26,998 nt of DNA from Desulfuromonadaceae bacterium (lineage in GTDB: Bacteria; Desulfobacterota; Desulfuromonadia; Desulfuromonadales; Desulfuromonadaceae): the NCBI GenBank assembly GCA_027065245.1, contig JAMOOS010000342.1:1-26998 (forward strand), in the 5' to 3' direction. Each line of letters starts with the position of its first letter. The stretch's first letter is position 1. Of this stretch, positions 1 through 8,017 are shown piece by piece. The position numbers were made by a program, and so were the translations under genes. The notes beneath the pieces were generated by a model. It ran no database searches, had not been told where the DNA came from, and was given only the letters and a program-made list of their open reading frames with translations.

Positions 1-41
1 GCTGCCTGCCGCTAACCGAGCCAGCGCTGCCCATCCCCCTA

Positions 42-3000
42 TCACCTCGCGCGGTAAACCTCCTCCAGCTGCGCCAGTTCATCTATTGCCTGCTCGAAGT
101 CATAACTGGATACAGCGGTTATCACCCGGTTCGCCGCGGCAGCGTACCGCTTTTGATCCAGCATGGTGACAAGCTGCCGAGCTACTTCCACCGCTGCGGC
201 ATCGTCATCTTCAAGCAGACTGCGTAACTGCGCCAACAGCCGACGTACCTGATCGGTAGCGCCGGTTTTGACGACTGGCTCGGCTGTTGCCGCCGCCAAA
301 GATGCCAAACTCTCGCGCACCGGCGCCAAAGCAGCAACAACATGCTGCAGCAACCGGGCAATTTCGTCAGCGGCGGCAGCCTTGTTACAAGCGGCTTCAA
401 GGGCAGCGGCAGCGGTTTGTACATCTGCCGCGCCGATACTACCGGCAACACTTTTGAGGGTATGGGCAAGACGGCAGGCGGTAACATTGTCACCGCCTGA
501 ATGCGCCGCAGTAAAGCGCTGTTCAAAATCGTTCTCATCGGTGTAGAAGCGCAGTAACAATCGACGATACAGCTGCTGATTGCCGCGCACGCGCTCCAAA
601 CCGGCAGCGGTATCCAAGCCGGGTAGCGGCGGAAACATCTCGACGGTTGCACTAACCGGTGTGTCTGCAGCCACAGCGCCAGCCGGTCGGTTATCGGGGT
701 TGGCCGGGGTGATCCATCTGGCCATGGTGACAAACAGATCATACATGTTGATGGGTTTGGCGATGTGATCGTTCATGCCGGCAGCCAACACTTTTTCCCG
801 GTCTCCGGCCATGGCGTTGGCGGTTATCGCCAGCACCGGCAAAGCGCGAAAACATTCCTGCTGGCGTATTCTTCTCGTCGCCTCATATCCATCCATCACT
901 GGCATCTGACAATCCATCAATACGCCGTCAAACGGTTCCGCGGCCAAAACCTCCAGTGCCTGTTGACCGTCGTCGGCAACGACGACACTGATGCCGTTGG
1001 TGGTCAGCATCTCCATGGCCAGCTCCTGATTGATGCTGTTATCCTCCACCAGCAGTATTTTCGCTCCACGCAACGCGGCGATGGCGTCGTCTGCTCTATG
1101 CTCCCTCTTTCGTCCGCCGGCACCGACCGGCTTATGTCCGACGGCCTGCATGACGGCATCAAGCAGACTGGACGGGGTAACCGGCTTGGTCAAAAAATTG
1201 CTGATACCGACATCCCGCGCCGCGCTGCTGGCGTTATCCCGGCCATAGGCCGTTACCATTATTATCGTGGGCACTGCCGTCAAGGCGGTATTGTTCTGAA
1301 TACGTCCGGCAGTTTCGACGCCATCCATACCGCTCATTTTCCAATCCATTAGCACTACCTGATACGGTGCGGTACCGGCCTCCTGCAGCATGGTCAAAGC
1401 GGCGCCGCCACTGACAGCTTCATCCACCTGAAAACCGAAGCTCCTGAGCATGGTGGCAATTATCTCGCGGGCAGAACTGTTGTCATCCACCACCAGCACG
1501 CGCAGGGATTCCATACTGGCTGCTGCGACTGGGCGCTCGGCGACAACGCCGCTCTGGCGGGCGAAACTGGCGGTAAAATGAAAGGTGCTGCCGCTGCCCG
1601 GCTCACTGTCCACCCAGATCTCGCCATTCATCATTGCGGTCAGTTTTTTGCAGATGGTCAGGCCGAGACCTGTTCCACCATATTTGCGCGTGGTCGACGC
1701 ATCAGCCTGGCTGAAGGCTTTGAACAGTTTGTCTCGTTGCGCCGCCGACAGACCGATACCGGTATCCCGCACCGAGAAATGCAGCGTTACCTCGGCGCCG
1801 TCATCTTCAACCACGGCAACGGCGATGACAATCTCCCCTTTTTCGGTGAACTTGACGGCATTGTTGCCCAGATTTACCAGAATCTGCCCCAGGCGCAGCG
1901 GATCACCGACCAGCGCCGTCGGCAGATCGACGGGCAGGTCAAATATCAGCTCAAGTCCTTTTTCTTCCGCCTTGAGACCGACAAGATCGGCGAGATGATC
2001 AAAGACATCTTCGAGACGAAAATCGATATATTCCATCGACAGCTTGCCGGCTTCAATTTTGGAAAAATCGAGAATATCGTCGATGATACCCAGCAATGAT
2101 TCACCGGAACTGTACACTTTTTCGATATAATTGCGCTGCTTCTGGTTCAGGTCTGTCTGCAGCGCCAGATGCGACATGCCGATTATGGCGTTCATCGGCG
2201 TGCGGATTTCGTGGGACATATTGGCGAGAAAATCGCTTTTGGCGCGGGTAGCTTCTTCGGCGGCATTTTTAGCTGCGGTGAGTTCTTTCTGCACCGCTTT
2301 CTGGTCACTGATATCGACAAACCAGCTGAGGAATCCATCCTCGCCCTGATAACTGATCGGCACGCAACTGACCAGCATATCACTGATGCGACCGTCGCGC
2401 CGGTATAGCTGCACTTCAACGTGTTCCACTGCTCCATCGGCCTCAATGGCGGCTAAAATCTCCTCTCTGTCGTTAGAATTGACAAATATTTCCGGCATGC
2501 GATCCCCCACGGCCACGGCAAACATCCTGGCGGCACTGGGGTTGACAAATAACGTTATACCGTTGGCGGTAAAATTGGCTCCGACAGGACAGGTATCGAG
2601 AATGGTCTGCAACTGCTCGCGCTCACCTTCCAGCGTCTGTACTACGTTGCGCAATTCTGTGGTACGCGCATCAACCAGTTTTTCCAGATTTCTGCGCGCC
2701 CGGTTACTTATCCACACCGTAAGCGCAGTAAGAAGAACAGCAACAAAAGCAATACTCACCAACACCTGCACCAGCATGGTACGCATGGAATTGTACGATT
2801 TCAGCGCCTCACTGGCGTCAATTTCGGTGGCCAAACCAAACCCCAGCGTATCCGACCAGCACCATGCCCCCACTACCGTTACACCGCGATAATTGCGATA
2901 CCCAGTGACATTTACGCCACTGTCGCCGGTGACAGCAGCGGCAGCCATGGCAGTTAGCGGCCACTGTGAGTGCTCGCCATGCGGCTGATAACCGGCACAA

Positions 3001-4730
3001 AGGTCTCCACCGGGATCAGCAATACGCATACCGTACAGCCCGTTGCTATAGGCAGGCAGCGTGGCAAGGTGCTGCAACCGGGCGGAAAAGCGGGAGCGGG
3101 TAATAAAACGACCAGATCGGTCAAAGGCATAGGTTTCACCGCTGCGACCCATTTTGCCGATTCGGGCAACAGCGTTAAATTCTTCTACCGGATTGATGCG
3201 CACGACCATGGCGGCAGCAACTTTGCCAGCGGCGCCCCGCAGCGGTTCAATAAAAGACAACTGCACGGCTGCGGCACCACCGCGCTGGCTGCAGACCGGC
3301 GGCACATAGACACTGCCACCGGCAAAGACCAGTTTGCGCTGCTCTGCGGTCATAACCGTGGCGCAATCGTCCGCCGTCCCAACCACGGGGATAATCTGTC
3401 CAGCAGCGGCAACAATAAAAACATCACTGGCGCCGATGGCGCTGTTGTGGCTGCGATAAACTGCGCGCAACTGCTGCAGTGTCCGGCGCAACATCGCCGC
3501 GTCATCGTCTCGGCGCGCCTGAAGCAGCGTGGTTGCCAGCGCCGCAGTCCTGTCATCGCCGACAAACTGGCGCACGTTGTTGCGATAATTGCCAAGCAAC
3601 AGTTTGAATGACTGCTTGACCGCATCATTGATGGTGGTCAGATTTGTGCCCAGCTCTTTTCTCAGTTGTCTGTTCATGTGCTCAAGCGAGGCCCATGCTG
3701 CTGACAGCACAATGCTTAAAAACAGCGTCACCAGAATAATGATGACAACAGACAGATTGCGACGCTCAAAACAGCGCTCCACGGTTTCGCTGGGCAGCAA
3801 TTTAAACAATATCAGTAAAATGGCAATAATGGCGCCAATGGCGGCCAGCAGCCACAGCGACACCGGATGCATGACAAAACCATCATTGGCGGCCACAGCA
3901 GTATCGAGATGGATCCAGTTTTTTTGAATGGCAGCTTTTTCCTGCTCCGTCAGTGAGGCAACAACTTTATCGATGATAGCGGCAAAAACGGCCCAGTCCT
4001 TACGCACCCCCATACTGATGGTGCCGCTGCTGGCATCGGATACCGCGGCAATACGCAAATTGGTAAAATTATGCTCGCGAATCAGGTGATTCATCACCGC
4101 CAGATTGCCTTCGGCAGCCGCAGCTTTACCGGTGGCAACGGCCTGCAGCTCTTGCAGATAATTATCGACCGGCAACAACTGTACCGCCGGAAACATCTCC
4201 TGCAACCTGGAAATGGAAAATTGTGGTCCGGCAACGGCAACAACCTTCCCGGCCAAATCACCCAAACCGTTAATGGCAGGGGCATCATCACTGGTGACGA
4301 TAACCTGGGGAAAATTAAGATAGGGACGGCTGAACGCAACAACCTTGTCCAGAACACCATCAACGGCAACCACCGGCAACAGGTCGATCCTGCCACTTTT
4401 GATTCCGGCCACCGCCTGCTGCCATGATGTTACCGGAACATATTTGAATTCCACTCCCAGCCGACGCGCTATCAGGCGCAGATATTCCATGGCAATGCCG
4501 GAATAATTACCGGCGGCATCGACAAATTCAAAGGGGGCATACATGGGATTGCCGCTGAAACGGATGAGCGGATGCGCGGCCAGCCAGTTTTTTTCTGTGT
4601 CAGACAAACCAAAGGCGGCGGGGGTGGGGCGCGGACTCAAAGCGTCGCTGGCGGCAGGTGCTGCGCCATCGGCAGCTCCGACGGCAACGCTGAGATGTAA
4701 AAGCAGAAGGAGCGTGACCAGATATTTCAT
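42..4730 (-). CDS. Giant hybrid sensor histidine kinase (SBP_bac_3, dCache, PAS, HisKA, HATPase, REC, REC, HPt)
   Basis: This 1562-residue inner-membrane phosphorelay kinase probably senses periplasmic solutes. It has a signal-like N-terminus (1-20), a family 3 solute-binding domain (about 45-278), membrane segments near 291-312 and 326-347, a dCache-like periplasmic domain (about 350-645) and a third membrane segment (652-675). A PAS domain (about 705-812) follows. The HisKA motif NMSHEIRTP contains the phospho-acceptor His840, and the ATPase domain has N-box and GTGLGL motifs. Two receiver domains carry Asp1129 and Asp1273, and the HPt domain carries His1423 in AHTLKSVAG. The last 80 or so residues are a helical tail I cannot assign. 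All relay residues are present, so it looks active. It starts 48 bp after the REC-AlbA_2 regulator, which is the likely partner. The start codon has only a weak ribosome-binding site. The ligand is unknown. Confidence 0.93.
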   Translation of the reverse strand: MKYLVTLLLLLHLSVAVGAADGAAPAASDALSPRPTPAAFGLSDTEKNWLAAHPLIRFSGNPMYAPFEFVDAAGNYSGIAMEYLRLIARRLGVEFKYVPVTSWQQAVAGIKSGRIDLLPVVAVDGVLDKVVAFSRPYLNFPQVIVTSDDAPAINGLGDLAGKVVAVAGPQFSISRLQEMFPAVQLLPVDNYLQELQAVATGKAAAAEGNLAVMNHLIREHNFTNLRIAAVSDASSGTISMGVRKDWAVFAAIIDKVVASLTEQEKAAIQKNWIHLDTAVAANDGFVMHPVSLWLLAAIGAIIAILLILFKLLPSETVERCFERRNLSVVIIILVTLFLSIVLSAAWASLEHMNRQLRKELGTNLTTINDAVKQSFKLLLGNYRNNVRQFVGDDRTAALATTLLQARRDDDAAMLRRTLQQLRAVYRSHNSAIGASDVFIVAAAGQIIPVVGTADDCATVMTAEQRKLVFAGGSVYVPPVCSQRGGAAAVQLSFIEPLRGAAGKVAAAMVVRINPVEEFNAVARIGKMGRSGETYAFDRSGRFITRSRFSARLQHLATLPAYSNGLYGMRIADPGGDLCAGYQPHGEHSQWPLTAMAAAAVTGDSGVNVTGYRNYRGVTVVGAWCWSDTLGFGLATEIDASEALKSYNSMRTMLVQVLVSIAFVAVLLTALTVWISNRARRNLEKLVDARTTELRNVVQTLEGEREQLQTILDTCPVGANFTANGITLFVNPSAARMFAVAVGDRMPEIFVNSNDREEILAAIEADGAVEHVEVQLYRRDGRISDMLVSCVPISYQGEDGFLSWFVDISDQKAVQKELTAAKNAAEEATRAKSDFLANMSHEIRTPMNAIIGMSHLALQTDLNQKQRNYIEKVYSSGESLLGIIDDILDFSKIEAGKLSMEYIDFRLEDVFDHLADLVGLKAEEKGLELIFDLPVDLPTALVGDPLRLGQILVNLGNNAVKFTEKGEIVIAVAVVEDDGAEVTLHFSVRDTGIGLSAAQRDKLFKAFSQADASTTRKYGGTGLGLTICKKLTAMMNGEIWVDSEPGSGSTFHFTASFARQSGVVAERPVAAASMESLRVLVVDDNSSAREIIATMLRSFGFQVDEAVSGGAALTMLQEAGTAPYQVVLMDWKMSGMDGVETAGRIQNNTALTAVPTIIMVTAYGRDNASSAARDVGISNFLTKPVTPSSLLDAVMQAVGHKPVGAGGRKREHRADDAIAALRGAKILLVEDNSINQELAMEMLTTNGISVVVADDGQQALEVLAAEPFDGVLMDCQMPVMDGYEATRRIRQQECFRALPVLAITANAMAGDREKVLAAGMNDHIAKPINMYDLFVTMARWITPANPDNRPAGAVAADTPVSATVEMFPPLPGLDTAAGLERVRGNQQLYRRLLLRFYTDENDFEQRFTAAHSGGDNVTACRLAHTLKSVAGSIGAADVQTAAAALEAACNKAAAADEIARLLQHVVAALAPVRESLASLAAATAEPVVKTGATDQVRRLLAQLRSLLEDDDAAAVEVARQLVTMLDQKRYAAAANRVITAVSSYDFEQAIDELAQLEEVYRAR

Positions 4731-4778
4731 ACTGCGTTACCGCCAGCCTGAAGAATTGAAGATACGGGATATTGCCAG

Positions 4779-5720
4779 TTATGCTTTGCGCGCAAAGCGC
4801 TGATCGATATAGGCCAGTATTTCACTGGGTTTGAGCTGCTGAGTACTGTTACCGGTACGGATATAAAATACTTCTTCGTTGTCCCGGGCAAAAAACACCG
4901 GCCGCGGCGACATCAGACTCTGGACAAGCAAAATATTCTCGCCACGCAATTCTTTTATCTCGGCACGCACATATTGCGCATATTCCGTGCCCAGGTAGGC
5001 ATTGAACAGATTGTTCCAGTGCAGCAACAGTTTATCCTCATTTTTAAACCCGTCGCTGGCGAGCCCCAGGCTGCACCCGGCATCATCGACCCCAATCAGC
5101 AACATGCCCCCGGCGCTGTTGAGAAAAGCGGCAACGGTCTTGAGGCAGACATTTTCTATCTTCTTGTCCACCTTGCCGGTGTGCAGATTAACACGCAGAG
5201 TAGACTTGAATTCAACGCCGTCGCTCTCACCGCTATCCACCAGTTGCTCCAGTTCCGCCGCGCAAAAGGTGCGAAAAGCATAACCGGCCTGCTCTTTCAG
5301 GCGGACATTTTCCTGATAAAGCCGTTTACTGCGCGCTTGCAGCGCCAACTGGCTGCGCACGCGCGCTTCGACAATAACGGGATTAAACGGTTTGACAATG
5401 TAATCTACCGCCCCCAGGGCAAAGCCCTGTTTTTCATCTTCGCTGGTTGTTTTCGCCGTGATGAAAATTATCGGGATATCCGCCGTGGCAGCGTTGTCCT
5501 TCAACTGCCGGCACACCTCATAGCCATCCATCTCCGGCATCATTATATCCAGCAAAATGAGATCGGGGTGGGGCGATTTGGCGGCAATGGCGAGAGCACG
5601 CCTGCCGTTGTTGGCAACCTTCACTTTGTAATTGTCGCTGAGAATATTACTTAACAGATCAATATTGGCAGCAGTATCGTCTACTACGAGAACAGTCTGT
5701 TTTTCGTTTGCTTCTGACAT
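4779..5720 (-). CDS. Response regulator with AlbA_2/Schlafen-type (divergent AAA_4) output domain
   Basis: This 313-residue cytoplasmic protein has a receiver domain at about 8-122, with the acidic pocket VVDD, phospho-acceptor Asp58 in LLDIMMPEMDG and the conserved Lys in VKPFNP. A charged helical linker (about 123-147) leads to an AlbA_2/Schlafen-like domain (about 160-300). That domain shows the family's VEFKSTL motif near 169-175 and the glycine-rich stretch AFLNSAGGMLLIGVDDAG near 198-215. Such domains are usually linked to nucleic acids, but the function here is not shown. The gene lies directly upstream of the giant hybrid kinase, so receiving phosphate from its HPt His1423 is the simplest inference. 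The output is not a standard DNA-binding, GGDEF or HD-GYP domain. Start chosen at the ATG with AAAGG about 8 bases upstream. Confidence 0.88.
   Translation of the reverse strand: MSEANEKQTVLVVDDTAANIDLLSNILSDNYKVKVANNGRRALAIAAKSPHPDLILLDIMMPEMDGYEVCRQLKDNAATADIPIIFITAKTTSEDEKQGFALGAVDYIVKPFNPVIVEARVRSQLALQARSKRLYQENVRLKEQAGYAFRTFCAAELEQLVDSGESDGVEFKSTLRVNLHTGKVDKKIENVCLKTVAAFLNSAGGMLLIGVDDAGCSLGLASDGFKNEDKLLLHWNNLFNAYLGTEYAQYVRAEIKELRGENILLVQSLMSPRPVFFARDNEEVFYIRTGNSTQQLKPSEILAYIDQRFARKA
4783..4798. repeat. Perfect 16-bp palindrome at the 3' end of the response-regulator gene
   Basis: GCTTTGCGCGCAAAGC is fully self-complementary and lies in the last codons of the response-regulator gene, 53 bp before the kinase start on the minus strand. 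No T-run follows it, so it is not a standard terminator. It may be a protein site or only a result of the codons used (Arg-Phe-Ala-Arg-Lys-Ala). Confidence 0.35.
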
Positions 5721-5721
5721 G

Positions 5722-5735
5722 GCAAAACCTTTTGC
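5722..5735. promoter_or_regulatory. Palindrome over the ribosome-binding site of the response-regulator gene
   Basis: GCAAAACCTTTTGC is a dyad with 6-bp arms lying one base before the start codon and containing the AAAGG ribosome-binding site of the minus-strand gene. As RNA the arms could pair weakly and mask the site; as DNA it could be an operator. Either role is inference. Confidence 0.3.
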
Positions 5736-5747
5736 GTAAAATCCCTG

Positions 5748-5775
5748 TCACTATCACACTGCGGCAAAATGGCAA
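5748..5775 (-). promoter_or_regulatory. Candidate promoter for the response regulator-kinase pair
   Basis: On the minus strand TTGCCA (5775-5770) is followed after 16 bases by TAGTGA (5753-5748), with TGA just before it giving an extended -10 TGnTAG pattern. The leader to the start codon would be about 20 bases. The -10 match is modest. Confidence 0.35.
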
Positions 5776-5845
5776 CACCGCCGCCAGCACACGCTGACAA
5801 CGCCAGCAAAGATAGCATAGTTGCCCGGCGCTAACCAGAGAGAAC

Positions 5846-5872
5846 AAAAAACCGGCGCACAGAGCTTGCGCC
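5846..5872 (-). terminator. Rho-independent terminator of the cytochrome/secreted-protein operon
   Basis: On the minus strand a GGCGCA / TGCGCC stem with a 7-base loop (5854-5872) is followed by GG and then six T residues (5851-5846). It lies 38 bp after the secreted-protein gene and separates that operon from the downstream response regulator. Confidence 0.85.
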
Positions 5873-5909
5873 AATAGTCAGCAGCATATCCATCCATGGA
5901 CACGATCCG

Positions 5910-6512
5910 CTATTTTTTTACCCACGGCACAGCACGCACGCTGAAATCGTCAAATTCCGTCACCGAGTCGGCCTTGGTCCACAGCCCCACCATGCCGTGA
6001 CTGAAGCGGCGGTCGTGATGATCGAGCAGCAGCTTGCCGTCGAGCCAGGCCTGGATGTGATCGCCGACAGCCACAACGCGCAATTGATGATACTGCCGCA
6101 GCCGCGGCGGCGTTACCGTGGCCGAGGCAATCTGATGGCGCCAACCATTTACCACCGTGTACAGACGGAAGTTATCCTCCAGCGCATTGGCGCGCACCAC
6201 ATAGTAGTTTTTAGCGTCAGCGGCACGAAACACCACCGCGCCACTAGCATCAATCTGTCCCGATATGGGGCGGAACTTTACCGCAATATCCACATCGGTG
6301 TAGTCGCCGTCAGTGCGCAGAATAAGCGGATAATAATCATCAACACTCTGCTGGCGCAGCACGCCGTTACTGAACACCCACTGCCCGACATAGGGATGCC
6401 AGGCGGCACCGGTACTGGAAAAATCATCATTTATCGTTATTTCGCCAGCAACAGCCAGTGTAGACACCAGCAGAACCGAAACGGCAACAACCAGTTTAAG
6501 TACAAGTTTCAT
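5910..6512 (-). CDS. Secreted concanavalin-like (LamG/DUF1080-type fold) protein, function unknown
   Basis: This 200-residue protein has a clear Sec signal peptide with an AVA-G cleavage site near residue 22. The mature part reads as a single beta-sandwich of the concanavalin/LamG or 3-keto-disaccharide hydrolase (DUF1080) type: a Trp-rich start (AAWHPYVGQWVFSNGVLRQ), a central ASGAVVFRAADAKNYYVVRA, and WLDGKLLLDHHDRRF followed by GMVGLWTKADSVTEFDDF. These patterns fit sugar- or ligand-binding sandwiches. I see no clear catalytic residues, so I do not call it an enzyme. AAGGAG lies 7 bases before the ATG. It follows the diheme cytochrome gene by 62 bp and ends at a strong terminator, so the two genes form an operon. 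Its periplasmic location would match that of the heme domain. Confidence 0.75.
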   Translation of the reverse strand: MKLVLKLVVAVSVLLVSTLAVAGEITINDDFSSTGAAWHPYVGQWVFSNGVLRQQSVDDYYPLILRTDGDYTDVDIAVKFRPISGQIDASGAVVFRAADAKNYYVVRANALEDNFRLYTVVNGWRHQIASATVTPPRLRQYHQLRVVAVGDHIQAWLDGKLLLDHHDRRFSHGMVGLWTKADSVTEFDDFSVRAVPWVKK

Positions 6513-6574
6513 CTCTGCTCTCCTTGTCGATTATCGTGTTTTCCCTTACACCAGTGATGATGGTCGCGCCAAAA

Positions 6575-6829
6575 CTAAATAAGATGGCACACCATACATT
6601 CCTCTTTGGGTGGATGAGCTGCCGACAGCTGAGACTGTACATGACAACGAATGCAGCCATGCTCCAAATGCTGGCGCCGCTCTCCCTCGCCCAGGCGCTG
6701 ATAAAATCGCCCATGTGTGGCATCAGGAGGCACATCAGGGCCGAGTTTTTTCCGGCTGCCCAGCAGCAGAACCACCAGCAACAGCGCTACCGCGCCAGCG
6801 ATTACGCAATCTCTTGTGGAAATCCTCAT
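6575..6829 (-). CDS. Small membrane-anchored diheme c-type cytochrome
   Basis: This 84-residue protein has an uncleaved-looking N-terminal membrane helix (about 8-25), then about 58 residues expected in the periplasm. These hold two c-heme motifs, CIRCH (59-63) and CMVCH (78-82). The protein ends two residues after the second motif. His39, His54, His57 and His72 are possible distal heme ligands. It is likely an electron carrier attached to the inner membrane, but its donor and acceptor are unknown. AAGGTGG lies about 6 bases before the ATG. It is the first gene of a two-gene operon with the secreted concanavalin-like protein and is transcribed away from the solute-binding protein. The globular part is much shorter than that of most multiheme cytochromes. 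It does not match NapC/NrfH, which carry four hemes. Confidence 0.82.
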   Translation of the reverse strand: MRISTRDCVIAGAVALLLVVLLLGSRKKLGPDVPPDATHGRFYQRLGEGERRQHLEHGCIRCHVQSQLSAAHPPKEECMVCHLI

Positions 6830-6858
6830 ATAAAACCACCTTTGTCATCTATTTATTG

Positions 6859-6888
6859 TTGAATCCGCACTGCCAATCATGCTACCTT
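6859..6888 (+). promoter_or_regulatory. Weak candidate promoter for the solute-binding protein
   Basis: TTGAAT, an 18-base spacer and TACCTT preceded by TGC (extended -10). It overlaps the oppositely oriented cytochrome promoter, so the two could compete. The -10 match is poor. Confidence 0.28.
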
Positions 6889-6904
6889 CCACCTATTCTA
6901 TCAA
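6876..6904 (-). promoter_or_regulatory. Candidate sigma70 promoter for the cytochrome operon
   Basis: On the minus strand TTGATA (6904-6899), a 17-base spacer and CATGAT (6881-6876) lie about 47 bases before the cytochrome start codon. The -35 matches the consensus at 5 of 6 positions and the -10 at 4 of 6. Confidence 0.5.
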
Positions 6905-6923
6905 TTAAAAAAAGGAGATGCCC

Positions 6924-7772
6924 ATGAGATTGCTTCTGCTCGTTACCGCCATGCTGGCCTTCGCGGCCGCGCCCCTGCTGGCCCAACCACCGGCAGCGAC
7001 CCTGAAGAAGATTACCGCCAGCGGCAAGTTCCGCATCGGCTACCGCACCTCGCTGCCCCCCATGTCGTTTCAGGATCAAAATGGCCAACCCCAGGGTTAC
7101 AGTCTGGATATCTGCCGCAAGGTTGCGGAACAAGTACGCAAGGCCGCCGGCGGCAAAATAGCCGTTGACTATGTGCCGGTAACGGCGGAAAACCGCTTTG
7201 ATGCCCTGCTTTCCGGCAAGATTGACCTGCTGTGCGGTTCCACCACTGTCACTCTCAAGCGCCGCGAAATTGTCGATTTCAGCCAGCTGACCTTTGTTAC
7301 CGGCGCGGCGCTGATGACCCGCACCGATAATTACGATAACAACTTCAACGGCAAAAAAATCGGCGTTGTCCCCGGCACTACCACTGCTGCCGAACTGAAA
7401 AAGATGCTGAAGGAAACCGGGGTAAAAGCAGAGGTAGTAGAGGTTAAAACCGCTGAACTGGGACGCGACATGCTGCTCAAGCACCAGCTTGACGCCTTTG
7501 CGGCCGATCAGGTGGTACTCATCGGCCTGCTTATGACTTCGGCGCAGGGGAAAAGCCTGTCGGTAGATTCCAATTCATTCTCCTTTGAGCCGCTGGCTCT
7601 GGCCATGCGCCGCAATGATGCCGATTTCCGCCTGCTGGTGGATCGGGAGATTTCCCGTTTGTACCGCAGCGGTGAAGTTCTGGATATCTATCAAAAATGG
7701 CTGGGGCGCTTCTCGCGCAAGCGGCCCATCATGTTTGATGCTCTGTACAAACTCAACGCTACGCCGGAATAA
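6924..7772 (+). CDS. Periplasmic family 3 (amino-acid type) solute-binding protein
   Basis: This protein of about 282 residues binds a small polar solute, most likely an amino acid, in the periplasm. It has a signal peptide ending near LLA-QPP, then the SBP_bac_3 pattern: GKFRIGYRTSLPPMSF, GYSLDICRKVAEQV, a RFDALLSGKIDLLCGSTTVT stretch typical of the hinge, KIGVVPGTT and a C-terminal IYQKWLGRF. I prefer the ATG at 6924 over that at 6918. AGGAG ends at 6917, which leaves no spacing for the first and six bases for the second. No permease or ATPase gene is adjacent, and a strong terminator follows, so it is monocistronic. It could feed a distant transporter or act as a sensing partner for the nearby kinase, whose sensor domain is of the same family; the latter is speculation. 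Confidence 0.9.
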   Translation: MRLLLLVTAMLAFAAAPLLAQPPAATLKKITASGKFRIGYRTSLPPMSFQDQNGQPQGYSLDICRKVAEQVRKAAGGKIAVDYVPVTAENRFDALLSGKIDLLCGSTTVTLKRREIVDFSQLTFVTGAALMTRTDNYDNNFNGKKIGVVPGTTTAAELKKMLKETGVKAEVVEVKTAELGRDMLLKHQLDAFAADQVVLIGLLMTSAQGKSLSVDSNSFSFEPLALAMRRNDADFRLLVDREISRLYRSGEVLDIYQKWLGRFSRKRPIMFDALYKLNATPE

Positions 7773-7821
7773 AATCTGCCTGCTTCACCGCCACGGCAGC
7801 ATAACAGCAAGCGTAGACACC

Positions 7822-7869
7822 AACGCCGGACAGACAGGAAAACCGCTCCTGATGTCCGGCGTTTTCTTT
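7822..7869 (+). terminator. Rho-independent terminator after the solute-binding protein gene
   Basis: Perfect 11-bp arms AACGCCGGACA (7822-7832) and TGTCCGGCGTT (7853-7863) with an inner CAGGA/TCCTG stem, followed by TTCTTT. It lies about 50 bp after the stop codon. Confidence 0.88.
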
Positions 7870-7902
7870 ACTGCCCCGAGTACCTGAACACCGATATTTC
7901 CC

Positions 7903-7930
7903 TTGACTTGGCGACGTTGCGGCATATAAT
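7903..7930 (+). promoter_or_regulatory. Sigma70 promoter of feoAB
   Basis: TTGACT (7903-7908), a 16-base spacer and a consensus TATAAT (7925-7930). The expected start of transcription is about 7937, giving a leader of about 80 bases before feoA. Confidence 0.8.
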
Positions 7931-7944
7931 GAAATCCATTTTCA
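7930..7944. promoter_or_regulatory. Candidate Fur box at the feoAB promoter
   Basis: TGAAATC-C-ATTTTCA has the 7-1-7 layout of Fur operators and agrees with TGATAATnATTATCA at 10 of 14 positions. It starts at the last base of the -10 and covers the expected transcription start, the right place for repression by Fe(II)-Fur. Both the gene context and the location support the call. Confidence 0.55.
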
Positions 7945-7958
7945 AAATCATCTTTTCT

Positions 7959-7975
7959 GCTGAAATACATTCAGC
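7959..7975. promoter_or_regulatory. Second inverted repeat in the feoAB leader
   Basis: GCTGAA-ATACA-TTCAGC, with perfect 6-bp arms, lies 14 bp after the Fur-like dyad and shares its TGAAAT...TTCA ends. It could be a second regulator site or a leader hairpin. Confidence 0.35.
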
Positions 7976-8017
7976 GCAAAAAATCGATTGAATTAAATAG
8001 CGAATGGATACTCGAAT

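Noticed and set aside
1..41. Possible feature left of the kinase stop codon
   Set aside because: Only 41 bases are visible and they show no motif, hairpin or reading frame that can be judged.
6918..6923. Start of the solute-binding protein at 6918
   Set aside because: The ribosome-binding site AGGAG directly abuts this ATG; the ATG at 6924 has correct spacing.
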